From the NCBI GenBank assembly GCA_012845835.1, contig JABAKD010000014.1, positions 2,286,501 to 2,350,500 of the forward strand: a DNA stretch of 64,000 nucleotides, read 5' to 3'. Shown one piece after another: positions 12,400 through 23,200 of the stretch (positions are counted from its first letter, which is position 1; each line of letters begins with the position of its first letter). The stretch comes from Undaria pinnatifida. Its lineage: Eukaryota > Sar > Phaeophyceae > Laminariales > Alariaceae. The translations under genes and the position numbers were made by a program. Under the pieces are notes generated by a model. The model ran no database searches, was not told the DNA's origin, and was given only the letters and a program-made list of their open reading frames with translations.

Positions 12400-13460
12400 T
12401 CTTAAAGACAGACAAAACAGGCCTAGGCACACGGTAGCGCAAGGTAGAGCAGGTAGAGCAGGCAGAGCAGGTAGTGAAATGCGGGGCGTCCTGCTTTTTG
12501 TCCCATCATCGTCACCTAGTCCTACATTATGGCCCATCTATAATGGCCTTGACGTGAATATGACATCTACTGTCACGTGGTTTCACCTCAACCATGACAT
12601 GGTTTCACGTCGAATCTATAAACTATCTTTCTACGACGGAGGGCACTCCATTACACTAGGCCACCCTGAATAGTCGTAGATGCAAATCACCTGCAAACCA
12701 AAGGATGTCAACAAAACATCCAGAATTGGAAAGGGGATCGAAGATGCGGCTATTCAAAACAAACGAAGATGAGGCTATAGACTAGATTCCCCCACACACA
12801 CCTCGTGATTATTATGAGGCTTAAACGCCCCATTGCAAGATATACAACCCTCGTATGATTTCTGACCGGTTGAAAACTCCAGTGTTGTTGACCTTTCGGT
12901 GAGTTGTGATAACCTTTCGAGTATGTTTGTTTTAGGACCAAAACGACGCACCGAAAAAATGTCGGTCGGGTTTTGCGCGAACGAATGTCTTCGAAGCAGT
13001 CATGGCATTTGCGGGGTGGGATACTGAGCTCCTCACCACGTCAGGAGCTCAGGAAACTTCTTAGAACCCGCCGCACTCCTAGCGTGGGGTACCCCCTTTT
13101 TTTTCACCTGCCGGTGCTGGGCCACTCGCACGCGTGACTCTGCACCTCGACGACAAGCCACGTTATTAGACGATTTGTTTTGGAGCATCGTAGTCAGCCA
13201 TCCTATGTTGTTGGGAATTCATATCGTATCGAATGGTTGAAATACGGCACGACAGCAGGCCTAAGACAGCAAGGAGCTGCCCGGTCACTCGCTCGAGTGA
13301 CTACGAGCCATAGCTTTGGGTCTGGGCATCAAATAAATTCAATTGTGCATTCTCCGCATTCCAGCGCTCTAGTTTTTTTAGCAGCACAACGAAAACGCGA
13401 CGTACCTGGTACTCTGCTACGTTAACTAGCTGTCGAAATGTTCATTTTTTCAACAGTGTG
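12400..13460. other. no gene; dispersed repeat at 12950-13330
   Basis: A block with GTCGGGTTTTGCGCGAACGA and GAGCTCCTCACCACG-like sequence recurs at 60870-61015 next to the tRNA-like family, so the two may form one composite element. The rest shows no recognisable feature. Confidence 0.35.
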
Positions 13461-13469
13461 GAGGAATAA

Positions 13470-13765
13470 GTAATTTTAACGGCCGCCTTAACCCCTTTTG
13501 AGCCCCCAAACCCCTCCCTAATAACTATCTTATTTCCAAGTAGTTTTTCTCCCAGAAACGTTTTTTTCCAGTTGTTGTTGTAGAAAGAGGCATTCATAAA
13601 AAAGCAAAAAAAAAAAAAAAAATGGCACAGCAAGTCTTCTTTATTTTTTCAACAGGAGGAAGGCCGCCTTCACCCCCCTTAGAGCCCCCAAGCCCCTCCC
13701 TATACTATTTCCAAGTAGTTTTGTCCCCAAAAACGGGTTTCCAGTTGCAAAGAGGCGTTAAAAAA
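13470..13765 (-). mobile_element. two short MITEs, TTAAC-CCCTTTA family
   Basis: Two reverse copies (about 13486-13580 and 13668-13762) of a 90-bp element have CCCCTTTAGAGCCCCCAAA at one end and GGAAACCCG to GGCGTTAA at the other. The two ends are inverted relative to each other: TTAACCCCTTTAGAG against TTAACGCCTTTACAA. Confidence 0.65.
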
Positions 13766-14348
13766 TGGCACACATCTGTAGCAAGAGTTTGGTTTTTTTG
13801 ACCGTGGGGGAAGAAGTAAGTAACGGCCCCGCCACAGGCGTAGAAGTCAGCTTTGTCAGCTGATGATGATAATACGAGCCGTTTCCTAACGAACGCAAAA
13901 AAATCACGAATTTTGACAGAATGAATGTATGTCGCGATTCGTGACTTACTTTTTATTATTCTGAAATGTCGAACGTTTAAAAAAATAATCACGTTTTCTG
14001 TCGAAACATTTGACATCCTGAAAAAATGTCACGTTGTCAAAAAAAAAAGCTCTTTGTGTCAGAAATCCTTACATCAATTGTTATGGGAAAATGCCCAAAC
14101 GACTCAAAAGTCCGGATTACTGACAAAAACATCACGACTCGTGAAAATGTCACTTGTTTTTGACAGGATTCCTGACATTTGTGGTGTGTTCGTTACCTGG
14201 TATTAATAGGAACGCCCCCGACTCTTTGATTTCTCTCTCCCTTCTGGTTCAACATGGCGGTGTGCCCTGAATGGTATGAGTGGTGTACACCCTCCGCTAT
14301 ACCTGCCTCCTACGACTTGCTCGCCGGGCTGGCTTGCTGTGCCCTTTT

Positions 14349-14436
14349 TTAACGCCTCTTTACAACTGGAAACCTGTTGTCGGGGACAAAACTACTTGGA
14401 AATAGTATAGGGAGGGGTTTGGGGGCTCTATTCGTA
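14349..14436 (+). mobile_element. short MITE, TTAAC-CCCTTTA family, 3' end lost
   Basis: A forward copy beginning TTAACGCCTCTTTACAACTG and running to GGGGGCTCTA; the expected AAGGGGTTAA end is replaced by other sequence. Confidence 0.6.
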
Positions 14437-14439
14437 CAG

Positions 14440-14830
14440 GCTCTTTTCATAATTACGCAAAAATTAAAGATGACACACGCGGCAAAACTCCCCCCACCTC
14501 GTCTACTACATCCTCACATACAACGCCATCAAATCCCTCAAGAGGCCGAGAAACACATGTACGAGCACGCGAATCTGCGGAAGTGATAGCTCTCGCGCCT
14601 GTCGATTCCGCCATTCGCTGCAGTGTTCTGTACCCTTTTCCCGTCTTCCGTTCTTCGATTATGGTTTTCTGCGCTGTAGCACTTTCCCTGAGGCTTTGCA
14701 GCCTCGCAGGGTAGAGGTATGGGAGTAAGTGGGTTGTGAAGAGCGGCATCTTCGAGTCATGTTCTAGACCGTGGGACCGGTGCTTCCCCGAATCATCCAT
14801 ATTTATGCATATTCGGCTCATCAGGGTGGG
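14440..14830 (-). other. 122-codon open frame, unknown
   Basis: A minus-strand frame from 14821 to 14453 reads KTIIEERKTGKGYRTLQRM and SRPLEGFDGVVCEDVVDEVG. It is not recognised and has no splice or neighbour support. It could be a fragment of a decayed gene. Confidence 0.2.
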
Positions 14831-14839
14831 CTAGTGTTA

Positions 14840-15105
14840 TGGTATTCCCCTGGGAGCCCAGCAAGGCGTAAGATATTATATATGGCTGGATATAAACGGG
14901 TTTCACAAGCCTTTGAAGGCATGTGCGTATAGGGAAAAGGGGATGATGATTTTGCCTCGAGGAATCGCACGCTTTTCAGTTCGTCCGTGGCGTGTGTGGA
15001 CCTAATACACGAGCTAATCTAGTACAAGCGAGTGACCAAGGTGGAACCTGCCGAGTAGAGAAATCGGCAAACGGTGGCCTGTGTTTGTAACATCTCCTTA
15101 ATATC
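14840..15105 (+). repeat. dispersed repeat, copy 1
   Basis: It shares CGGGTTTCACAAGCCTTTGA, GGGGATGATGATTTTGCCTC, AGTGACCAAGGTGGAACCTG and GGTGGCCTGTGTTTGTAACA with 20055-20345. No inverted ends or coding capacity were seen. Confidence 0.6.
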
Positions 15106-15119
15106 AATATACACGCACA

Positions 15120-15560
15120 CATACACACCCACATTCGACGCAAAAAAAATGCACGACGAAAACTCTCGCCACAAGACACAACGCGACGAGACAAGACGGG
15201 AAGACACGAAGTGATGAAAAGAAAAACAGCTCGCTCGAACGGATCCGAGAACCGAATCAAACCAGTTCGACTTCGAAGAACAAAGGCAAAACGCATCGAA
15301 CACAAATGGCACCGAACCCAAACGCAACGGACCCAACGACTTAAACCGAGAAGCTTAACAGCAAAACAAATGCAACGCAACACATAACGAAACGAATCGG
15401 ACCTAAACGAAGCGAATCAAACCGAATCCGAACGAAACAAAAAGCAGAACACCAGAAAATAAGCAGAGAAAAATGCGACCCAAGGGAACGAAACGAAACG
15501 AAACAAACCGAATCGAAACGAAAATGATGAGACGAAACAAAACGAAACCGACGCGAACAT
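15120..15560. repeat. low-complexity AACGAAACGAA-rich tract
   Basis: The sequence is dominated by degenerate ACGAA/CGAAA repeats, densest at 15370-15560. Open frames here are translations of the repeat. Confidence 0.6.
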
Positions 15561-15825
15561 ATATTTCGATCGACGGCTCACGCAGGAAAAGCCCGCATCT
15601 GCGGGGCTTCCTCCGATGGAAACCCTTCGTCAACATTCAAAATCGAAAAGTCAAAACGCCAAGCTTCATCCCACGTATTGCTCAAATCACCCCCCCCCCT
15701 CCCGTATCTTCGGAGCGTACCGAAGGAGAAACGGAAGGCGAGCTATGCACAGTGGAACCGACAACCCCTCAAGGCTACCCCCCCACACCCCTCCCTGCCG
15801 CCCTCCGCTCTCCGTAGGATGCAGC

Positions 15826-15975
15826 TCATGATTCACGGAAAAACTCACGGCGCTTCGCGTTTACTGCAAGCAACATCTGCCTGGTCGGTGAAAACCCGAC
15901 GTGCTCCCGGCATAGTAGGGATGCGAGGGTCTAAGGTCTTAAATACTGCGGCTAAGCAATAAATGCATACAACCC
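15826..15975 (+). repeat. C-tailed repeat family B, partial copy
   Basis: It carries GCCTGGTCGGTGAAAACCCG, GTAGGGATGCGAGGGTCTA and a C run after ATGCATACAA. Fuller copies lie at 16145-16375 and 55510-55735. Confidence 0.6.
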
Positions 15976-16144
15976 CCCCCTCCTACCCCCCTCCTTGCAA
16001 TTCCTGCTATTTTTATTCATATATTTTCTCCCGCGTAGCCTCTCGTATTTCTGTCCTCCCCAAGTCACCCCCCCCTCACCTCCCCCCCCCCCCCCCCCCC
16101 CCCTTTCCTTCGAAGTTCATTCAAAGCTGACATTTAATGTGCAA

Positions 16145-16375
16145 GAAAGTACGCACAAGGTGAGGAAGTCCGCCTCACAAGCGGCTCTTAGTAGGATGTA
16201 GCTCACCGTTCATGCGGTTCGCCGAATACCTCACGGCGCCTCGCGCTTGGTGCGTGCGATGTCTGCCTGGCCGGCGAACACCCGACGTGCTCCGTCCCGG
16301 CAATGTGGGGATGCGAGGGTATACGGTCTTCAAGACTACGGCTATGCATGAATATCGAGTACCCCCCCCCCCCCC
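16145..16375 (+). repeat. C-tailed repeat family B
   Basis: The order is CACAAGGTGAGGAAGTCCGC, GTTCATGCGGTTCGCCGAAT, CTCACGGCGCCTCGCGCTTG, GTCTGCCTGGCCGGCGAA and GGGGATGCGAGGGTATACGG, then ATGCATGAATATCGAGTAC and a C run. Other copies lie at 17452-17575, 45786-45975 (reverse), 47588-47700 (reverse) and 55510-55735. Confidence 0.7.
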
Positions 16376-16439
16376 CCCCCCCGGCCGAGACCCTCCCCAC
16401 CCCCCCCCTCGGTGATGGGGAGGGCAAAAACGCGTTTGA

Positions 16440-16830
16440 CACGATACGATATCATGTCGAAAACTCGATATTGCTTTGTGTCAAAAAAATCGGGACGACA
16501 TTTCGAAGTGCGCTAATTCGATATAGCGAAAAACATAGGTTCATTACCATATATCGAAATTACCGACATACATCGGATTTCGATACTTCGCCATATCGAA
16601 GCAATCGATACGATGTATCGAACTACGTCGAAAAAATCAGTGCGCTACATCGAAGTTGGATACTTCGATCTATCTCAAAAATCCATACGAGGTACGAAAT
16701 ACTGCTTGTATCAAACTTCAATATGTCGATTATCGAAATAATGGATACGACATTTCGATATTATATTTCAAAACTGTCGATAACATATATCGATACACTG
16801 AATTTTTCCAATACATCCAAAAAAAGAAGC
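16440..16830. repeat. cryptically simple TCGATA/ATCGAA-rich tract
   Basis: Dense degenerate TCGATA, TATCGAA and TTTCGA words lie just downstream of the methyltransferase stop codon. No gene is seen. A similar tract occupies AQR intron 8 (41185-41410). Confidence 0.55.
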
Positions 16831-16869
16831 GATACGACATATCCATCAATATTAACAAAACAGCGATCG

Positions 16870-17215
16870 TCATCTCGCCGCCTCCCCGCCTGCCCCCACC
16901 GATACCGCCTCCGCGCTTGCATCCAACTCTACCAGCGCCGACGCTCCATCATCCCCCACCGCCCCTTTTTGCTCTGCCGCGTCCCCCCCCTTTATCCCTC
17001 CGCCCCCGCCTCCCCTGTCTCCCATATCAGCGGCACCCTGGTTTTCATCTTCAGGGCTGGGGGTGATAGTGGCTGGGGGGGTTCCCTTCTCCTGCTCGGC
17101 GTCGTCAATTTTTTTTGCGGAAATTGATGACCGTTCTGCCGAATTGACCGCGGAAAATTCTTCGGGTTCCGGCGCGAGTTCTGCGGCCACCACGTAGTCG
17201 AAACCCACCTCCACC
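16870..17215 (-). CDS. methyltransferase exon 8 and stop
   Basis: Acceptor CCTTGCAG. It encodes [20 protein letters not shown], a strand typical of methyltransferase C-termini, followed by a Glu/Ala/Gly-rich tail ending GGEAAR and TGA. Confidence 0.82.
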
Positions 17216-20200
17216 CTGCAAGGTGTTTCAGGTTTCGATGGTAGGCAGGCAGGTAGGGATGAGGAAGGGGGGGAGGGGTTGATGATATGGCTAGCACGAC
17301 CATTTCCATGAAAAATAGAAGTATACAACGTACACTACGTTGCCTAAGGAACAACTTAAGCGAGAGGGAGAGAACTACAGCGGGAGAGAGGCATAGACTG
17401 TAGAGAAAGGAAAGGACGCAGAACCTATCATATCTTGATCCCCCCCCCCCCTCGGTGCAAGCAATGTCTGCCTGGTTGGTGAAAACCCGACGTGTTCCGT
17501 CCCGGCAAAGTAGGGATGCGAGGGTCTATGGTCATACGACTACGGCCATGCACAAACTGAGTACACCCCCGCCCCCTTCCCCTCCTCCTTCCCTCCACCT
17601 ATCCTGTATCATCCCCCCCCACTCCCTTCTCTCCTGAATTCGCACCTCCCTCCTCTCCTCTCGCCTTCCCCCCCACCCCCCCACCCCCCCTTTCCAAACT
17701 GATTACACCCCCCCTGGGCTGAGGGAAGATATTGGAATGGAAACGTATCCGCACGGCCCAATGGACTACGCGAAAGGCTGAAACTGCGATTTCGTGTAGG
17801 GGATCTGGATCTACCAGAAAGAAGAAAGAGATATACCAGTAGTCGGGAGGAGGACGTGGCTACGAATATGTGCCAGTGTGGCACAACAATAGAGAGTAGG
17901 ACTTACACAATAGGAGGATGTGAAATATACAAGGAAGAACGAGATGCGTCAGAGATGAGGAAATTGGACGTGTGCGACATGGAAGAGTTTGGTCGACTAG
18001 AGAGCAGCGAGAAAACGATCGCTATCCTAGGAGATAGATGGTGATCGCAGACGGCGAAACAGAACGGGGATAGGATAAGCAAACAGTTTCTATGTAGTAT
18101 ATGGAAGAAGCGTAATGAGCGCCCAAATGTTGGAGTTGTCTCTAATAGGAGTAGGAACGGTGCTCCGTCTCGAAAGGGATGCGTGGTCAATGCTCAAAGG
18201 ACTGAGGCAAGCAACAAATGTGTACGCCCCCCCCCCCCCTCTCCCCTTCCCTACCTTACTATAACCCACCCTACCCTACCCTGCCCTAACATCCCCTTCT
18301 CCCTTTGCCGGCGAGCTCCTTTTTTACCCGCCCGTCTAGATCTGAGATGTGCTTGCCCAGTGCCGCGGCTAGCTTAGGGTCCGTCACTGCAATTATCGGC
18401 AGCCTACCCTACGCTACCTTATCTTACCCTATACCCTACTCTACCCTACCGTACCGCACCCTGCCGTACACCGTACCGTACCCGATCCTACCCTACCCTA
18501 CCCCATCCCGCCGTATCCTCGCCTTCCTCCTTGCCGGCGAGAAACCTCTTGATCCGTCCGTCTAAATCTGAGATGTGCTTCTCCAGTGCCGCGGCTAGCT
18601 CGGGGTCTGTCACCGCGATTATCGGCAGCCTATTCTACGCTACTTTACCCTTCTTCTTTTCTTTTTCTTTTTTGTCCCATTTATTATCCTCGCACTACTC
18701 TCGCCCTCCCTCCCAGTAGCAACCCAGATCCGGGGTCACATAGCGGGCCCTCCTCCCCCTTCCCCACCACGGCGGTACGTGCCTTCATTTTCATCTTCAT
18801 TTTCATCATTTTTATCGTGAAAAGAACGCAGCATTTTCTTCCCTCGTCGACTCGCGTCGAATTGTGCGTACCCACGCTGCTAGGCGCTTTCAGCAGTTAA
18901 TGCTTTTTTTTGCGTTTTTGCAAATAAAGTGAAATCTCAACACGGTGGGGATCGAACTCACGGTGGGGATCGAACTCAAGCACCAAACGCTAGCAGTATT
19001 CAAGGGCAACCACTAGACCACCGGGGCGACCGGCGTTATAACCAACACCCAGCCCTATACCCTACCCGATCATGTCCTACCCTAAGCTACCTTACCGTAC
19101 CCTACACCCTCTACCCTACCGTACCCTACGGTACCGTACCCTACCCCGCCGTATCCTCACCTTCCCCCCTTGCCGGCGAGCTCGTTTTTGACCCGTCCGT
19201 CCAAATCTGAGATGTGCTTTTCCAGGGCCGCGGCTAGTTTAGGATCCGTCACTGCAATAATGGGCAGCTTGCGAGATGCAACGTCAAGCTAAAGAAAAAG
19301 AACAATGACGCCGAGTGGGTGGTGGGGAGGGCGGCAATCGAATGACTTCACACATCGGACAGATCACGATCTACAGCAGATGAACCCCTCTACAACCGAA
19401 AAAAAACGTTTTTGGTGACACTACTACTTGGGTTTAGTATAGGGAGGGGTTTGGGGGCTCCAAACGGGTTAAGGAGTTCAAACATCGGACAGATCACGAT
19501 TTAGATGAATGACTTCACAGATAGGGCAGATCACGATCTACCTGTAGATTAACTCCTTTACATCAGGAAACCCGTTTTGGTGGACAAAACTACTTGGTTT
19601 TAGTATAGGGAGGGGTTTAGGGGCTCTAAAGGGGCTAAGGAGTCCAAACATCGCACAAATCATGATTTAGATGAATGACTTCACAGATTGGACAGATCAC
19701 GATCTAGATGAACCGCTTTACAATTGAAAACCCGTTTTTGGGGACTAAATTACTTAAATTTAGTATAGGGAGGGGTTTAGGGGCTCTAAAGGGTTAATGT
19801 GTTCAAACATCGGACAGATCACAATCTAGATGAATGACTTCACAGATAGGACATATCACGATTTAGATTATCGCCTTTACAACTGGAGACCTCTTTTTGG
19901 GGACAAAATTGCTTGCATTTAGTATAGAGAGGGGTTTGGGGGCTCTAAAGGGTTAAGGAGTTCAAACATCGGTCAGATCACGATCTAGATTAATGAGTTC
20001 ACAGATCGGACAGATCACGACATCTAGATCATCTAGATCGTACACCTGTCGGCATGGTGCTATGATATTGTCCTGGGAGACATAACACGGGATATATCTA
20101 GGATACGGAAGTGGTATACAACGGGTTTCACATGCCTTTGAAGGCGTAGGCGTGTAGAGAGAAGGGGGATGATAAAATTTGCTTCATGAATTTGCCGCGC

Positions 20201-23200
20201 GTTTAGCGCTCAGTTCTATCCGTGGCCAGTAGTGGGATTATTACAAGAGCTTCTATAATACAAGTGAGTGACCAACGTGGAACCTGCCTAATAGCAAAGA
20301 GGTCTCCAAGGGGGTGGCCTGTGTCTGTAAACAGCCCCTATCTAGTAATACATAGCGTCGACGGCAAGACTATCTCACAACACCGGCATAATATGCGGTA
20401 CGGGATCTTACAGGCAAAACCCAGTATACGTATGCTAGATCATTCAGATCACACTTTTCCCACCCGGCAACATGATCTATAGGCCACACAGATGATCATA
20501 TAGACTAGGGATCCGTCAGAATCCGCCTTACGGTAGCCCCTTTTTACGAGACCCTGCCTAGTGCGGTGGGGCGGAGAGTTCCCATACATACCAACGCTCT
20601 TTGTCATATTACATCTGGCACTTTGGGGAGAACATGATTCGTTTTCTAGCAATCTACATGGCGTTTTTCAAGCGGGAGACAGTGCAGTAGCCCCTATTAA
20701 GGGATATAGGGTCCCTCATCGAGTGTTGCGTCCACCACAAGGGCCTAATGCCCTAAACGCGAGGAAATGGTGTGCAGAAATTCCTGAGTCTCCCATGTTT
20801 TTCGCTTATTTTTATAATACGGTACAGGTCCCTCTATAGAGCCGGTTGAGTAATGCCGGTTGTCGGCTGTAGTGCCTGTGAAATCGCTTGACACTTGGCA
20901 CACATGGGAACAACCAGTAGGGGCAGTATGCCGAGTAATGCCGGTTGCCGCTATAGTGCCGTTTTTTCCGGTTGGCACATACCGGCCCTATAGAGGGACC
21001 ACTGCCGTATTACCTGACGCTTGACGGTATGCTGCGCGTACAAGACGGACGTCTTCCTTGCTGAGACGAACGACGACGACAACAACAACAACAACACACG
21101 CATGATACCTGTCGCTTGACGGTGTGCTGCGCGTACAGCACGGGCATCTTCCTAGCCGAGACAACCACCATACCGGCCTTCCCCATTTGCCGAGTTATCC
21201 ACTCCAAGGGGTACTCCCTGCGGCAGCACAACAAACGGTGAAAAACAAAACTAAGCAAAAGCAAAAAATCTGGGATAAAAGATGTCTACTGCTGCAGTTA
21301 TAGTTACTATACACTCCAAGGGGTACATTCCCTGCCGCGGCACAGCTCACAAAAACAGATCGCACAAAATAAAACAGAAGAGGGGGGGGAAGACGAAAAC
21401 GGAAAAAAAAAAAGTAGCCGTGACTCCTACCAAAATACTCTGAGACGCAGATGAACTTTGACGGTGCGCGGCTACTGATTTATGTATACATAGTCAAACG
21501 CAGTTGTTTACACGTGTATCCGTGCCAAAGTACGACCAAAAACACGGTGAAACACGCGTAATTGCTTATTACCAGAGTACGTACAAAGTTTGACGGTACG
21601 CGGCTTAAGTCATTTCGACGGTACCCGATTTGAAGAGAAACCCACTCTAAGAGGTATTCCCTGCAGCGCCAAAGAGGCAAAAACACAACACGACACAAAA
21701 AGTCTGCTTCGCGAGTTGGTTCGAGCCGACCCCAAGTGAATTTTCGTGTGAAAAAACAAATACTTGCAGAAGAAAGCGCGTACGCAGCGTGCGCATCCTA
21801 TGCGCAAATCCGATGGGGGTCAACGAAGAAACAAAAATCTTGCGATAGAAATGACGGCATGCGCCGTCGTGGCGGGGGGCGAGTTAGTAGTGCCTGCTAT
21901 GTGACCCGTGACCTGTGATACGAAAAGAGAAGGGAGCTGGAGCCAAAAAAAAAGCAAAAACACGATGTAGACGGGATGGGGAAAAACAATAAAAGAAAAC
22001 CTGACCCACCGGTACGGACGGTGACCAGCGAGAAGAATACAGGAGTCACGGAGACGCGCCGCCTCACACACCAGTTCCGCCGCACCGCCTGCCAGAGCCG
22101 TGGAAAACCAACCGTGGCCGCCACCACCACGCCAGCAAAGAAAAAACGCATCAGACCAAGACGTGAAAAATCGTGCAGTTTACCCAGGTTTTATTAGTGG
22201 CACAAAGAAGAGTGATTGACCTACCTGGTATATCCTCCATGAGGACCCGAGCAACCCGCAGCACGCACGACCCATCAAACATCAAACGGTGTTCGCAAAG
22301 ATGAATTTCAACTACCTTCTCGATCTCGCCGCAAGGTGTCTTTTTCAGTTTTACATGAAAACAAGTACGTCCTTGTACAGAAAAAAAGGCAAAATATCAA
22401 CATGCGCAGGGTGAGACAGAACCAACACTACCATGATACTGCTGTAGTCAAACAATTGAGCCCCCCCCCAAAAAAAATAAAGTTAGAAGAAGCAAAACCA
22501 AAACATGCGTGGGATCAGCAGAGAGCAACAAAATTAATTTTTCAAGAGTAGTCTCGACACAAGGGACAGAGGCCTCGGCGTGCGCTACACTATAACACTT
22601 CGGCAAGTGGATGGCACTGTTACTCAACCGACGAGCATAAACCAAGATACCCGAAGCCGCTGCAGCTCTAGCAAAAGCTGCTGCAGCATTAGCCCTTTCA
22701 GCACCGCAGTCCCGACAGGGGGACACAACACTTGGAATTAGACTACGAAACAAAAATGGGAGTTGGAAAAGGGTTAAAACAATGTGTCAAATATTGAGGA
22801 AGACTAATGTTAGTCTGTCGGTAATACATTAGTTCACACATCGAACAGATCAGATCCCTCTTGATTTAGAACATGTCTTCCAGGGCAGATATGTCCCTGG
22901 TCTATATATGATCTGCATGACCTATAGATCATGTTGTTGGGTAAGAGCCGTGTGATCTGAACGATCTAGCACATGGTTCTTGGGTTGGATATGTACTGTT
23001 CAGATCCGGGATCTAGTATGTTCTGGATATCTACTACAGATATAGGGTCTACATCATCTAGATCGTGATCTGCTCGATGTGGGAGTCGTATGATCTGTAT
23101 GATCTAGGACATGTTTCCTGGGTTGTCATGTTGCCGGGGTAAGAGTCGGATGATCTGAACGATCCAGCACATGTTTCCTGGGTTGGACGTGTATTGCCAG

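Noticed and set aside
18950-19036. Functional tRNA gene
   Set aside because: Box A and box B are present, but acceptor and T stems do not pair and box B is duplicated.
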